This document shows positions 8,738-17,487 of a stretch of 64,000 nt of DNA, in pieces. A program made the position numbers and the translations under genes. Location: positions 2,037,001 to 2,101,000 of the forward strand of contig NZ_BLAW01000001.1 in the NCBI RefSeq assembly GCF_009617895.1. The letters are read 5' to 3'. The notes under the pieces are model-generated. The model searched no databases, was not told the DNA's origin, and was given only the letters and a program-made list of their open reading frames with translations. This stretch comes from Prolixibacter sp. SD074 (GTDB lineage Bacteria > Bacteroidota > Bacteroidia > Bacteroidales > Prolixibacteraceae). Each line of letters starts with the position of its first letter. Within the stretch, counting starts at the first letter, position 1.

Positions 8738-8811
8738 TGAACCCGAAGGGATTCGAACCCCCAACCTCCTGATCCGTAGTCAGGTGCTCTATCCAGTTAA
8801 GCTACGGGTCC
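8738..8811 (-). tRNA. tRNA-Arg (anticodon ACG), second copy
   Basis: A 74-nt cloverleaf nearly identical to the copy at 8599-8672. It has the same GGACCCG/CGGGTTC acceptor and the loop CTACGGA with anticodon ACG. Differences lie in the D-loop, at position 32 and in the T-stem, where a G-U pair replaces G-C. CCA is not encoded. A TATATTTG box sits 21 nt upstream. Confidence 0.95.
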
Positions 8812-8831
8812 ATTTGTTTTTGAAAGCGGTG

Positions 8832-8839
8832 CAAATATA
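8832..8839 (-). promoter_or_regulatory. Promoter -7 box for tRNA-Arg copy 2
   Basis: The minus strand reads TATATTTG, a match to TAnnTTTG, 21 nt before the mature tRNA 5' end. This position suits transcription of the tRNA with a short leader. Confidence 0.6.
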
Positions 8840-8925
8840 AAGAGTTTTCAATAAACACCGTCATTCCCGGGAGGCTTTTTTCGAAAAAAAACACGCGGCT
8901 TCCGGTACCTTCCCAGGGTAAAACT

Positions 8926-9225
8926 TTATGCGCCGCCGTATTTGGCCATTTTGTCTTCTATCGTAACCGGCGTTTTGCCATTGCTCTGAATTTTTACATA
9001 GGCAAGCATATTTTCCGCACCAGCAGCATAACAAGCCTCATGCACTTTTTTAACAACGCCCATCAACTCGTCGAATTCCCCCTCCATAACGGTTTCGAAC
9101 GGACAAACCCGGTATTTCACACCCGATTCTTGAATGATCCGGATGGCTTCATCCACCAGATCGTACGTATCCTTTTCTTTTGCCCGCGGCAATACCTGCA
9201 AAGCCAGGTTAATCTGCTTGTTCAT
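8926..9225 (-). CDS. MTH1187/YkoF-family thiamine-binding protein
   Basis: 99 residues, the usual length of the single-domain MTH1187 family (ferredoxin-like fold that oligomerises). The order fits the family: an ALQVLPRA strand, a long helix, a VCPFETVMEGEFDEL segment, then the second helix and strand. Family members bind thiamine or hydroxymethylpyrimidine-like ligands in the cytoplasm. No thiamine gene or TPP riboswitch is adjacent. Its start lies inside the 3' end of the upstream unknown gene (17-nt overlap), so the two are probably translated together. Confidence 0.8.
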   Translation of the reverse strand: MNKQINLALQVLPRAKEKDTYDLVDEAIRIIQESGVKYRVCPFETVMEGEFDELMGVVKKVHEACYAAGAENMLAYVKIQSNGKTPVTIEDKMAKYGGA

Positions 9226-9961
9226 TGTTATTTTCTTCTTTAAGGATTTTATTCACCAGAATATCCCTCAATTCGTCGGCGTTGAATTGCTTGACATTGG
9301 TAATGAGCATATCGGTCCTGAGAAAACCGCCAATTTGGTTACACTCCATAATAATATCACGAAAGATGTTCCGCAAAGGTTCGCGGATAGGAATCATTGC
9401 AGTCAGGGCAACAAATCCTTTGTGAAATTCGATGGATTCCAATTCAGAGTCATAGCGTTCGAGCGCAAACAGAATTTCCTTTTCCAGTAAATCTTTCTGC
9501 CATGTGGTAAAAGGCCCGTCCTCCAAGGCAAACAGGGCTCCAAAATACCGGAACTTATGCCCTCGTCCACCCAAACCGGAAGAGATAAACAACGGGCGCT
9601 CCCCAAGCAATGAGCTTTCGAGCCTGATACGGCTCTCCTGGAATGCCATCTCAGTCCAATCAGCTAAATCTGATTTGTTTTCTTTCTTAAAACGCTCGAT
9701 TAATCGTAAAGCTTCAATTCGCTCAATTGAGGCCAATTGTACCAGCAGCTTTTGCTTCCGGTCAACCGGAATGGTATCATCAAATAGGTTTTCTGCCTGT
9801 CCCAACACTTCAATTGCATCAAGCCCCTTCTTCATTTCGCGCGATTGACGGAAATATTCCTTCTGAAGTTCTATATCAATCTGCTTCTCTAAAATCCGGA
9901 TATTATCCGGAACCTGGTGGAGTGCATCCTGAATTTTCTCATAAAAACTCTCAAATTCCAT
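9209..9961 (-). CDS. Conserved-looking protein of unknown function, coupled to the thiamine-binding gene
   Basis: 250 residues, no family that I recognise. The first 110 residues are strongly helical and charged. A central segment (about 140-190) is richer in strands and glycine (SSGLGGRGHKFRYFG), and the C-terminal part is hydrophobic with alternating strands (FVALTAMIPI). There is no signal peptide or membrane segment, so it is probably cytosolic. It precedes the thiamine-binding gene and overlaps it by 17 nt, which suggests a common function. The function itself cannot be named from sequence. Confidence 0.7.
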   Translation of the reverse strand: MEFESFYEKIQDALHQVPDNIRILEKQIDIELQKEYFRQSREMKKGLDAIEVLGQAENLFDDTIPVDRKQKLLVQLASIERIEALRLIERFKKENKSDLADWTEMAFQESRIRLESSLLGERPLFISSGLGGRGHKFRYFGALFALEDGPFTTWQKDLLEKEILFALERYDSELESIEFHKGFVALTAMIPIREPLRNIFRDIIMECNQIGGFLRTDMLITNVKQFNADELRDILVNKILKEENNNEQAD

Positions 9962-10043
9962 TAGTCAACGATTCAGGTTCGGCGCGAAGTTGCAAAATAA
10001 TCGCATACACACGTCGAATATTCCCGTTCTCATTCAGCTTTTT

Positions 10044-10082
10044 AACAAATAAAAAATATCTTTGCCATTATTTTTATTTGTT
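10044..10082 (+). promoter_or_regulatory. feoAB promoter inside a perfect 12-bp inverted repeat
   Basis: AACAAATAAAAA (10044-10055) and its exact complement TTTTTATTTGTT (10071-10082) flank 15 bp that contain TATCTTTG (10057-10064), a good -7 box. The arrangement looks like an operator overlapping the promoter of the iron uptake genes. Which regulator binds is not visible from sequence. Confidence 0.55.
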
Positions 10083-10120
10083 CTAATTACAAAGTAACCA
10101 CGTAAACATTAGCATCTTAC

Positions 10121-12625
10121 ATGCGTCTTTCTGAAGTCAGTGAAAACCATACTGTCGTTATTTCCAAGGTGATGGGCCACGGAGCCTTTCGTCGCAGGAT
10201 AACAGAAATGGGTTTTGTGCGTGGAAAAGAAGTAAAAGTTTTAAAAAATGCTCCTTTACGCGATCCGGTTGAATACCAGGTCATGGGGTATCATGTTTCG
10301 CTACGCAGGGAGGAAGCACATCTAATCGAAGTCGTATCGCCCGAAGAAGCAATCCACCATATTGAACAAACCTACGATGGCACCATTGATTTGGAAACCC
10401 TAAAAACGTCAGCTCGTGTCAAAGGTAAGGAAATAAACATTGCTTTGGCCGGGAATCCGAATTGCGGCAAAACTTCGCTTTTTAATCGCGCTTCCGGGGC
10501 GAAGGAGCATGTCGGTAATTACAGCGGCGTTACCATTGACGCAGCCAAAGCCAACCTGCACTGGAAAGGTTATTCACTTACACTTATTGACCTTCCGGGA
10601 ACCTATTCACTGACAGCATATACGCCTGAAGAACTTTATGCACGAAAATACATCATCGATGAAACGCCGGACATCGTCGTTAATGTAGTTGATGCCTCCA
10701 ACCTGGAGCGCAACCTCTATCTAACGACACAGCTCATCGATATGGACATCAAGGTTGTGCTGGCGCTGAACATGTACGACGAGCTGGTCGCTGGTGGCGC
10801 TAAGCTCGACATTGAAAAGCTGGGAAAACTATTGGGAATTCCCATTATTCCAACCATGGCCAATAAAGGCATTGGGATTGACAAACTGCTCAACAAGGTA
10901 ATTGATGTTTATGAGGATCGTGATCCAATCGTCCGCCATATTCACATCAATTACGGTGCTGAAATGGAAAAATCCATCAAAGCGTTGCAGAAAGTGATTC
11001 GGGAAGGCCGTCCTGCTCCGGCCAGGGCTTCATCCAGATATTTGTCGCTACGTTTGCTCGACAAAGACGTGGAAACAGCGAAAATTATCGATGATTTTCC
11101 TAATGCTGAACAAATTAAGCAAACTGCAGAAAAAGAAATCAACCGACTGGAAGAAAGGCTTGATAATGAGAGCTCGAACCTGATTACCGATGCCAAATAT
11201 GGTTTTATTGCGGGTGCACTCAAAGAAAGTTACAGCGAAGGAGTCAGGCGCCGTCATGCCATTACCGAACAAATTGACAAACTAGCCACCCATAAAATTT
11301 ATGGTTTTCCTCTTTTTCTGCTGTTCATGATGGCGACCTTTTCGGCCACTTTCACTTTGGGTGCTTACCCAATGGATTGGATTAACGCCGGCATTGCATG
11401 GATTGGCGATCTGATTAGAAACAACATGGCAAACGGGATGCTGAAAGATCTGCTCATCAACGGAATAATTAACGGAGTTGGAAGTGTGATCGTATTCCTG
11501 CCCAATATCCTCATTTTGTTCTTCTTTCTCTCCTTTATGGAGGATACCGGCTACATGGCACGGGCCGCTTTCATCATGGACAAGCTGATGCATAAAATAG
11601 GCCTGCACGGACGCTCATTTATTCCCATGGTGATGGGATTCGGGTGCAATGTTCCAGCCATTATGGCTACCCGCACTTTACGTAACCGGAATGATCGGCT
11701 GTTGACCATGCTGATCATTCCGTTCATGTCCTGTTCGGCACGACTACCGGTTTATATTGTGCTGATATCTGCTTTCTTCGGTAAATATCCCGGTTTGGTA
11801 TTGATGGGCCTTTATCTGCTGGGGATTCTGCTGGCAGTTGGAACAGCCAAACTTTTCAACCGGACCATCTTCAAGCGCAAGGAAACGCCGTTTGTTATGG
11901 AACTTCCGCCCTACCGTATGCCTACATTGAAGAATACAGTGTTGCACATGTGGGAAAAAGGGAGCCAGTATTTGAAGAAAATCGGGGGAACCATTCTGGT
12001 AGCTGTTATTGCAATTTGGGCACTCGAATATTTCCCGCGTACGAGTCCGAACACAGAACACTTCATTCAGCAAAAACAGGAAGCCAGCACCCTATATCAG
12101 TCAGAAATTGCTGCACACCCCAAACAGGCTGACTTATTAATGACCCGACGTGATTCGGTTTTGCTTCACCTGACAATGGCTGAAGAATCGTCTCGTATTG
12201 AGAACTCCTACATTGGAAGAATGGGAAAAGCTATTGAGCCAGCCATCCGACCTTTAGGTTTTGACTGGCGAATGGGCGTAAGCCTGCTGGCCGGACTTCC
12301 AGCTAAAGAGATTGTTGTTAGTACCATGGCTATTCTATTCCAGGTAAACGACGACCCGGAAAACAGGCATCTTTTGCAGGAAAAACTGCAAACCGAGCGG
12401 TATACTTCCGGGCCCAATACCGGAAAACCACTCTTTACACCACTTGTGGCGCTTTCTTTCCTGATTTTTGTACTTATCTATTTCCCGTGTATCGCCGTTA
12501 TTGCGACTATCCGAAGAGAATCGGGAAGCTGGAAGTGGGCGCTGCTTACTGTTGTTTACACCACAGGTTTGGCATGGTTTATGGCATTTCTTGTCTACCA
12601 ATTGGGAACGTTAATCACGGGATAA
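10121..12625 (+). CDS. feoB: Ferrous iron transporter, FeoA-FeoB fusion
   Basis: 834 residues. Residues 1-75 form a FeoA (SH3-like) domain, followed by a linker and the FeoB G domain: G1 GNPNCGKTS (about 110), G3 DLPGT (about 154) and G4 NMYD (about 214). The polytopic membrane region runs from about 385 to the end and includes the two Gate-type segments (PFMSCSARLPVY, and GLPAKEIVVS near the C-terminus). It imports Fe2+ across the inner membrane. The FeoA-FeoB fusion is common in Bacteroidota. A small Cys-rich membrane protein gene follows after 9 nt. Upstream is a dyad-flanked promoter, suggesting metal-dependent control. Confidence 0.95.
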   Translation: MRLSEVSENHTVVISKVMGHGAFRRRITEMGFVRGKEVKVLKNAPLRDPVEYQVMGYHVSLRREEAHLIEVVSPEEAIHHIEQTYDGTIDLETLKTSARVKGKEINIALAGNPNCGKTSLFNRASGAKEHVGNYSGVTIDAAKANLHWKGYSLTLIDLPGTYSLTAYTPEELYARKYIIDETPDIVVNVVDASNLERNLYLTTQLIDMDIKVVLALNMYDELVAGGAKLDIEKLGKLLGIPIIPTMANKGIGIDKLLNKVIDVYEDRDPIVRHIHINYGAEMEKSIKALQKVIREGRPAPARASSRYLSLRLLDKDVETAKIIDDFPNAEQIKQTAEKEINRLEERLDNESSNLITDAKYGFIAGALKESYSEGVRRRHAITEQIDKLATHKIYGFPLFLLFMMATFSATFTLGAYPMDWINAGIAWIGDLIRNNMANGMLKDLLINGIINGVGSVIVFLPNILILFFFLSFMEDTGYMARAAFIMDKLMHKIGLHGRSFIPMVMGFGCNVPAIMATRTLRNRNDRLLTMLIIPFMSCSARLPVYIVLISAFFGKYPGLVLMGLYLLGILLAVGTAKLFNRTIFKRKETPFVMELPPYRMPTLKNTVLHMWEKGSQYLKKIGGTILVAVIAIWALEYFPRTSPNTEHFIQQKQEASTLYQSEIAAHPKQADLLMTRRDSVLLHLTMAEESSRIENSYIGRMGKAIEPAIRPLGFDWRMGVSLLAGLPAKEIVVSTMAILFQVNDDPENRHLLQEKLQTERYTSGPNTGKPLFTPLVALSFLIFVLIYFPCIAVIATIRRESGSWKWALLTVVYTTGLAWFMAFLVYQLGTLITG

Positions 12626-12634
12626 ACAAAACGT

Positions 12635-12838
12635 ATGGCTCAAACACTGATAACTATTGTCATTATTGCAATTGCTGCCTGGTTCATCATTAAAAAGGCA
12701 ATTGAAACCATCCGCTATTTCCGGAAACCAGCACCTTGCCGGGGATGTAGCGGTTCCTGCAATACCTGTCCCATTACCGAATTTCCCCATTCTGAAAACA
12801 ACAAGAAGACATCTTCCAAAACGTCGAAGAAAAAATAG
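12635..12838 (+). CDS. FeoB-associated Cys-rich membrane protein
   Basis: 67 residues: one N-terminal membrane segment (about 4-20), then a short Cys cluster with four Cys within twelve residues (CRGCSGSCNTCP), then a Lys/Ser-rich tail. Small proteins of this kind often follow feoB in Bacteroidota and Firmicutes and are annotated FeoB-associated. Their Cys cluster may bind a metal or Fe-S centre in a FeoC-like role, which is inference. The 9-nt gap to feoB indicates one transcript. Confidence 0.85.
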   Translation: MAQTLITIVIIAIAAWFIIKKAIETIRYFRKPAPCRGCSGSCNTCPITEFPHSENNKKTSSKTSKKK

Positions 12839-12893
12839 GGCCGCAAACATAATTGCTCCCGGCTTCAAAATATCTAACGAGACAATTGTCCTC

Positions 12894-14057
12894 TTACAAT
12901 TGGTGCTCCAGAATCTCAGCAACCTGATCGGGGGAAATGTCGCCATGCTCGCCAATTCCCATCATTCCACGTTGAAGGAAACGGTTCTTCACTTTCGTAA
13001 TGAAGCTCTCATCGATATCGTAATCGCTCAGACGCGTTTGAATACCGACCGATTCAAAGAACTTAACCGTTGCAGCAATGATCTGATCGGTCCGTTCATC
13101 TTCGGTTCCTTCGGTAATATTCCAAACGCGGGCACCATACTGCAGAATTTTATCCTTTTTATTGCTTCGCTTGATATGCATCAATCCCGGTAGGACGACC
13201 GCCAAAGTGCGCGCATGATCGACACCATGGAAAGCCGTAATCTCGTGTCCAATGGTATGTGCCGACCAATCCTGGGGAACACCAACACCAATCAATCCGT
13301 TCAGCGCCATGGTTGCCGCCCACATAAAATTAGCCGCTGCATTGTAATCGTTCCGGTTGGCCAATACTTTCGGCCCTTCTTCGATTAGTGTGGTCAGAAT
13401 AGATTCAGCAAAGCGATCCTGTATAGGCGCATCTACCGGATAGGTAAGATATTGCTCCATTACGTGTACAAAGGCATCTACGACTCCATTGGCCACTTGC
13501 CTGTCAGGCAATGAGAAAACAACAGTCGGATCGAGGATAGAAAATTCCGGCATCACCAGAGGTGAACCAAAAGCCAGTTTTTCCCGAGTTTCAATCCGTG
13601 TAACCACAGAGTTTCCGTTCATTTCCGATCCTGTTGCCGGCAGCGTAAGAACAGCTCCAAGCGGCAATGCTTTCAGCAAAGGAAATTCGGTTTTACCAGT
13701 TAAAATTTCCCATGGGTCCTCACCCGGCCAAAGCGCTCCGGCAGCAATAAATTTGGTGCCGTCGAGAACAGAACCTCCACCAACAGAAAGCAGGAAGCCT
13801 ATTTTCTCCTTCTGTACCAAATCAATGGCTTTCATCAGTGTTTCGTAGTGTGGATTCGGTTCGATTCCGCCAAATTCAATCACATCCACTCCCTGAAGAG
13901 CTTCCTTTACCTGACCGTACACACCATTTTTCATAATACTTCCGCCACCGTAGGTGAGCATCACCTTCACGTCCCTGGGAATTAAACTTTTCAGTTTTGC
14001 TATTTCACCTTTCCCAAAAACAATCCGCACCGGATTATAGAATTCAAAGTTGTTCAT
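12894..14057 (-). CDS. Iron-containing alcohol dehydrogenase (YqhD/BDH-like)
   Basis: 387 residues of the group III Fe-ADH family. The N-terminal NAD(P)-binding half carries YGGGS (about 36) and GGGSVLDG (about 93). The metal site lies in the C-terminal half with HTIGHEITAFHGVDH (about 265-280). It starts NFEFYNPVRIVFG, as in the NADPH-dependent aldehyde reductase YqhD and the butanol dehydrogenases. It reduces aldehydes to alcohols, disposing of reducing power or toxic aldehydes. It is a single minus-strand gene, convergent with feoB. The exact substrate cannot be read from sequence. Confidence 0.88.
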   Translation of the reverse strand: MNNFEFYNPVRIVFGKGEIAKLKSLIPRDVKVMLTYGGGSIMKNGVYGQVKEALQGVDVIEFGGIEPNPHYETLMKAIDLVQKEKIGFLLSVGGGSVLDGTKFIAAGALWPGEDPWEILTGKTEFPLLKALPLGAVLTLPATGSEMNGNSVVTRIETREKLAFGSPLVMPEFSILDPTVVFSLPDRQVANGVVDAFVHVMEQYLTYPVDAPIQDRFAESILTTLIEEGPKVLANRNDYNAAANFMWAATMALNGLIGVGVPQDWSAHTIGHEITAFHGVDHARTLAVVLPGLMHIKRSNKKDKILQYGARVWNITEGTEDERTDQIIAATVKFFESVGIQTRLSDYDIDESFITKVKNRFLQRGMMGIGEHGDISPDQVAEILEHQL

Positions 14058-14106
14058 AGTAATTTGTTTAGTATTCGATATACTTATTTACGGATTCGCG
14101 AAAGCG

Positions 14107-14114
14107 CAAAATTA
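14107..14114 (-). promoter_or_regulatory. Possible -7 box of the Fe-alcohol dehydrogenase gene
   Basis: The minus strand reads TAATTTTG, 50 nt before the ATG. The -33 spacing is slightly long, and the region is AT-rich, so a chance match is possible. Confidence 0.35.
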
Positions 14115-14274
14115 ATAATTGTAGTAATTACATTTAAGCAATTATCACTTTACTGTTGAAGTTTGACGAAAGAAGACCGACTATTACGGTAGCATCGCAG
14201 CGATTTTGATGTAAATTGCAAAACAAAAGCATTGTCAAACGACAACAAAAAACATTACACCGTAAAGAAAGTTT

Positions 14275-14886
14275 ATGCTGAAAACAGATAAAGTATTTGA
14301 TCCTGAAAAAATTGATTTTGCCGAAAAAATGGCCGAATTATCTGATCATGACTTGCTCATTGCGTTGCGAAAAAGGAATAATTACCATCCCAGGGCAGCC
14401 AAAGCAGCCATCAATGAGGGTATAAAGCGCGGAACGATAAAGAGCGAAACTGACCTGGAGAAGGAGGAGTTTAAACCGATTCCATTTAAACGGTCCGGAT
14501 TTTTTGTCCGGGCAGAAAGCCGAAAACAGGCAAAAGGAATTTTATCCAGCCTGATACTGATTCTCTACGTTTTCTCGTTAATTCCCTTTTTGTACGGCGG
14601 AGTTGATATTGCCGCCGGCTACTACCTGATGGCAGCAAAAGGTGCAATCCTTGGAGCTATTACATTGTACTTTGCTTACCGAACCTCAAAGACCGAGAAA
14701 CCAGCCGATGCGATAAAATTAGTCATCGCATCAACCTTAACCGCACTTTACAGCATTTACCATTTCTGGTCGGAACTTGACAAGTTAGGCTACATGGAAA
14801 TACTGGTTATTGTTGTGATTTTCGCACTGGTATTATTTACCTCCTTCAATATTTGGCAAATAACCAGGCGACTTCGTTCAATATGA
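14275..14886 (+). CDS. Unknown four-helix membrane protein
   Basis: 203 residues, not recognised. Residues 1-75 are soluble, helical and charged. About 83-103, 108-127, 139-158 and 168-190 are hydrophobic membrane segments, and the C-terminus ends in a short basic tail. There is no signal peptide, so it is an inner membrane protein with a cytosolic N-terminal domain. Its TGA overlaps the ATG-like start (ATGA) of a decayed GIN-domain fragment downstream, so the pair may once have formed an operon. Confidence 0.7.
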   Translation: MLKTDKVFDPEKIDFAEKMAELSDHDLLIALRKRNNYHPRAAKAAINEGIKRGTIKSETDLEKEEFKPIPFKRSGFFVRAESRKQAKGILSSLILILYVFSLIPFLYGGVDIAAGYYLMAAKGAILGAITLYFAYRTSKTEKPADAIKLVIASTLTALYSIYHFWSELDKLGYMEILVIVVIFALVLFTSFNIWQITRRLRSI

Positions 14887-15119
14887 AGGTAAAGCAGATT
14901 TTTTCGGTTGCTTTTACCACATCATGCAGCGCCGGCAAAATTTTGGCATATGATTTGAACATCGACCGGGCTGAAATATCAATCAATGGAGCTGGATAGG
15001 CTTCGGTCAATGTAAAAAATCACCTGAAAGTAGATATTGAAGGCGTAGAATGGGCCCGATACAAAGGCGATCCTGTGGTCAAAAAAAAATGTAGATGGTG
15101 TAGGATTTATATCCAAAAA
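14883..15119 (+). pseudogene. GIN-domain (DUF2807) protein remnant
   Basis: Translation from 14883 gives the C-terminal pattern of the GIN/DUF2807 head domain: SAGKI, then AEISINGAG, an in-frame TAG at 14997-14999, then ASVNV, LKVDI and ARYKGDPVVKK. After a run of nine A at 15081-15089 the reading shifts frame and continues as NVDGVGFISKK, exactly the expected last strand. So there is one nonsense and one frameshift lesion, and only the last 75 or so residues of a normally 200-250 residue secreted protein remain. No stop follows before the convergent OTC gene. It is probably not functional. Confidence 0.75.
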
Positions 15120-15122
15120 ATA

Positions 15123-16124
15123 TTACTGGCCCAGCGTTGCTACCATAATAGCTTTAATAGTATGCGCCCGGTTTTCAGCCTCATCAAATACAATAGAAGC
15201 AGAACTTTCGAAAACCTCCTCGGTTACTTCCATTGCGCCTAATCCGAATTTCTGAAAAATATCCTCGCCTACTTTGGTTTCACGATTATGGAATGCCGGC
15301 AAACAGTGCAGGAATTTCACTTTCGGGTTACCAGTCATCTTCAGTACTTCATTATTTATCTGGTAAGGTTTCAGCAATTCAATCCGCTCTGCCCAAACGC
15401 CTTCCGGTTCGCCCATTGACACCCAAACATCAGTGTACAGAAAGTCACAATCTTTCACTGCTTCAGCCACATTGTCGGTGACAGTGATTTTCGCGCCCGT
15501 TTCTTTGGCAATCTCGCGGCAAACTTTTTGCAGTTTCTCCGACGGTTGACTTGCTGCCGGTGCTGCTGCGCGGAAATCCATTCCCATTTTGGCAGCTCCC
15601 ACCATCAGTGAGTTACCCATGTTGTTCCGGGCATCGCCCAAATAAGCGAATTTAACTTCCGAAAGTGGCTTGTCGATGTGCTCCATCATCGTGAGAAAAT
15701 CAGCTAAAATCTGGGTAGGATGGAATTCGTTAGTTAAACCGTTCCAGACCGGAACACCGGCATATTTGCCCAGCTCTTCAACGATATCCTGTCCAAAACC
15801 ACGGTACTCAATTCCGTCGTACATACGTCCCAATACGCGGGCAGTATCTTTCATCGATTCTTTGTGCCCGATTTGCGATCCACTTGGCCCCAGGTAGGTA
15901 ACATTTGCACCCTGATCATGCGCTGCCACCTCAAATGCACAACGTGTACGGGTTGACGATTTCTCAAAAATGAGCGCGATATTTTTCCCTGTCATACGGG
16001 GTTGTTCGGTACCTGCATATTTTGCCGCTTTCAAATCAGCCGACAATTTCAGCAGATATTTTATTTCTTCCGGAGTGAAATCGAGGAGTTTCAGGAAATT
16101 CCGGTTACGTAAATTGAATGCCAT
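15123..16124 (-). CDS. argF: Ornithine carbamoyltransferase (probably catabolic)
   Basis: 333 residues. The carbamoyl-phosphate loop SSTRTR lies at about residue 55. [15 protein letters not shown], and HCLPAFHN near 271 (the catalytic Cys region), are intact. It interconverts ornithine plus carbamoyl phosphate with citrulline. Length and the downstream position relative to carbamate kinase (95-nt gap, same strand) suggest the catabolic form (ArcB), which feeds carbamoyl phosphate to ATP synthesis. No arginine deiminase is in the window, so an anabolic role (ArgF) remains possible. Confidence 0.9.
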   Translation of the reverse strand: MAFNLRNRNFLKLLDFTPEEIKYLLKLSADLKAAKYAGTEQPRMTGKNIALIFEKSSTRTRCAFEVAAHDQGANVTYLGPSGSQIGHKESMKDTARVLGRMYDGIEYRGFGQDIVEELGKYAGVPVWNGLTNEFHPTQILADFLTMMEHIDKPLSEVKFAYLGDARNNMGNSLMVGAAKMGMDFRAAAPAASQPSEKLQKVCREIAKETGAKITVTDNVAEAVKDCDFLYTDVWVSMGEPEGVWAERIELLKPYQINNEVLKMTGNPKVKFLHCLPAFHNRETKVGEDIFQKFGLGAMEVTEEVFESSASIVFDEAENRAHTIKAIMVATLGQ

Positions 16125-16219
16125 ATTCTGGATGTTTTTATGATGATATTAATGATTCACAAAATTGATAATTCTTTGCCGGGCAACCTAACGTTTATTT
16201 TTTCGGTTACCCGAAAAGA

Positions 16220-17176
16220 TTATTTGTCGTAATGCATGGTTATTTTGGAACCGTACGATCGATCGGCTAATTTTTTGGCTTCGGTAATTACCGATTTCTT
16301 TCCTCCGTTCTCCACGAAATTTAAAGCTGCCCGAATTTTCGGAGCCATATTTCCTTCTCCAAAAGTGCCTGCTTCCAGGTATTTTACTGTATCGGCATAA
16401 TCCAGGAACTCCAGTTTTTCCTGTGTTGGTAAACCGAAATCCTTATAGATGAAAGAAACATCCGTCAAAATATACAGCTCATCAGCACCAATGCTTGATG
16501 CCAGTGTTGCCGACGCCAAATCTTTGTCCACCACGGCATCTACGGTACGAAAGTCCTTATTTTCATCGAAATAAACCGGAATACCGCCACCGCCAGCAGC
16601 AATAACGATATTCCCCTGCCGTGCCAATGACCCAATTACCTCTTTATTCATCACCTGCTTAGGAAAAGGCGATGATACCACACGACGCCAGCCACCATCT
16701 TTTTTCTGACTGGGTTTAAATGCCCATCCTTTTTCTTCCTGCAACTTTTTCGCCTGCTCTTCATTGTAGAGCATTCCAACACGCTTGGTGGGATTCCCGA
16801 AAGCCGGATCGTCCTTATCAACTTCCACCATGCTAATCATGGAAATAATATTTCGTTGAATTCCATGCTTGTTAAGCAAATTCCGGAACATCCGTTCTAT
16901 CATATAACCAATTCCCCCCTGCGAATCAGCGACGCACACATCCAAAGGCATGGGGGCAATACCGTACATTTGCTCTCCTGCATCATTTCGCAGCAGAATA
17001 TTTCCCACCTGCGGCCCATTGCCATGACTGATTACCAGATCGTACCCTTCTTTTAACAGAAAAACAAGATTTTCCAGCGTATCCATCGTATTGGCTTCCT
17101 GCTCTTCGATGGTGCCTTTTTCATCTCCACGAAGTAACGCATTGCCACCGAGGGCCACCACTGCCAATTTATTCAT
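16220..17176 (-). CDS. arcC: Carbamate kinase
   Basis: 318 residues, typical family length. Visible are the N-terminal ALGGNALLR, SHGNGPQVGNILLRND (about 50-65), AAGGGGIPV (about 193) and VDKDLASATLA (about 214). It forms ATP from ADP and carbamoyl phosphate, releasing carbamate. It is the first gene of an arcC-argF pair and is divergent from ftsK. A 9-bp inverted repeat at 17272-17302 lies in the shared upstream region. Confidence 0.93.
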   Translation of the reverse strand: MNKLAVVALGGNALLRGDEKGTIEEQEANTMDTLENLVFLLKEGYDLVISHGNGPQVGNILLRNDAGEQMYGIAPMPLDVCVADSQGGIGYMIERMFRNLLNKHGIQRNIISMISMVEVDKDDPAFGNPTKRVGMLYNEEQAKKLQEEKGWAFKPSQKKDGGWRRVVSSPFPKQVMNKEVIGSLARQGNIVIAAGGGGIPVYFDENKDFRTVDAVVDKDLASATLASSIGADELYILTDVSFIYKDFGLPTQEKLEFLDYADTVKYLEAGTFGEGNMAPKIRAALNFVENGGKKSVITEAKKLADRSYGSKITMHYDK

Positions 17177-17271
17177 AGTTTTATGTTATTTATTTTTTTG
17201 ATTTTTGCCCTAAATTAACAAGTTGCAACTCCTGTTCACCCATAAAAATCATGCTTTGCAGCAACATCTGA

Positions 17272-17302
17272 TAGTTTGACCGATTAAGAACCAGTCAAAC
17301 TA
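17272..17302. repeat. Inverted repeat between arcC and ftsK
   Basis: TAGTTTGAC (17272-17280) and GTCAAACTA (17294-17302) are exact complements separated by 13 bp. The site lies about 100 bp before arcC and 185 bp before ftsK in the 311-bp gap. No poly-T follows, so an operator is likelier than a terminator. I see nothing else in this gap apart from the ftsK promoter candidate. Confidence 0.45.
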
Positions 17303-17431
17303 CGAATCACAACATCCGGTGCTGTTAATGGTTGCAAAAAGAAAGAAATTTGAACATATACAAAAGATGATTTTCGTCACACTCCATATTTGATGTCCAC
17401 ACTAAAGCACATCACGCGTTAAAAATTTGGT

Positions 17432-17439
17432 TAAATTTG
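17432..17439 (+). promoter_or_regulatory. Possible -7 box of ftsK
   Basis: TAAATTTG, 48 nt before the ftsK ATG. No clear -33 element is seen. Confidence 0.4.
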
Positions 17440-17487
17440 CAGGGCATCAGTATTTTTTTCATTCAGATTTAAACCTTTATCAGGTAG

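Noticed and set aside
8599-8811. tRNA genes as an integration hot spot with an island
   Set aside because: No integrase, no repeated tRNA 3' end and no foreign cargo lie on either side; the two copies look like a simple duplication.
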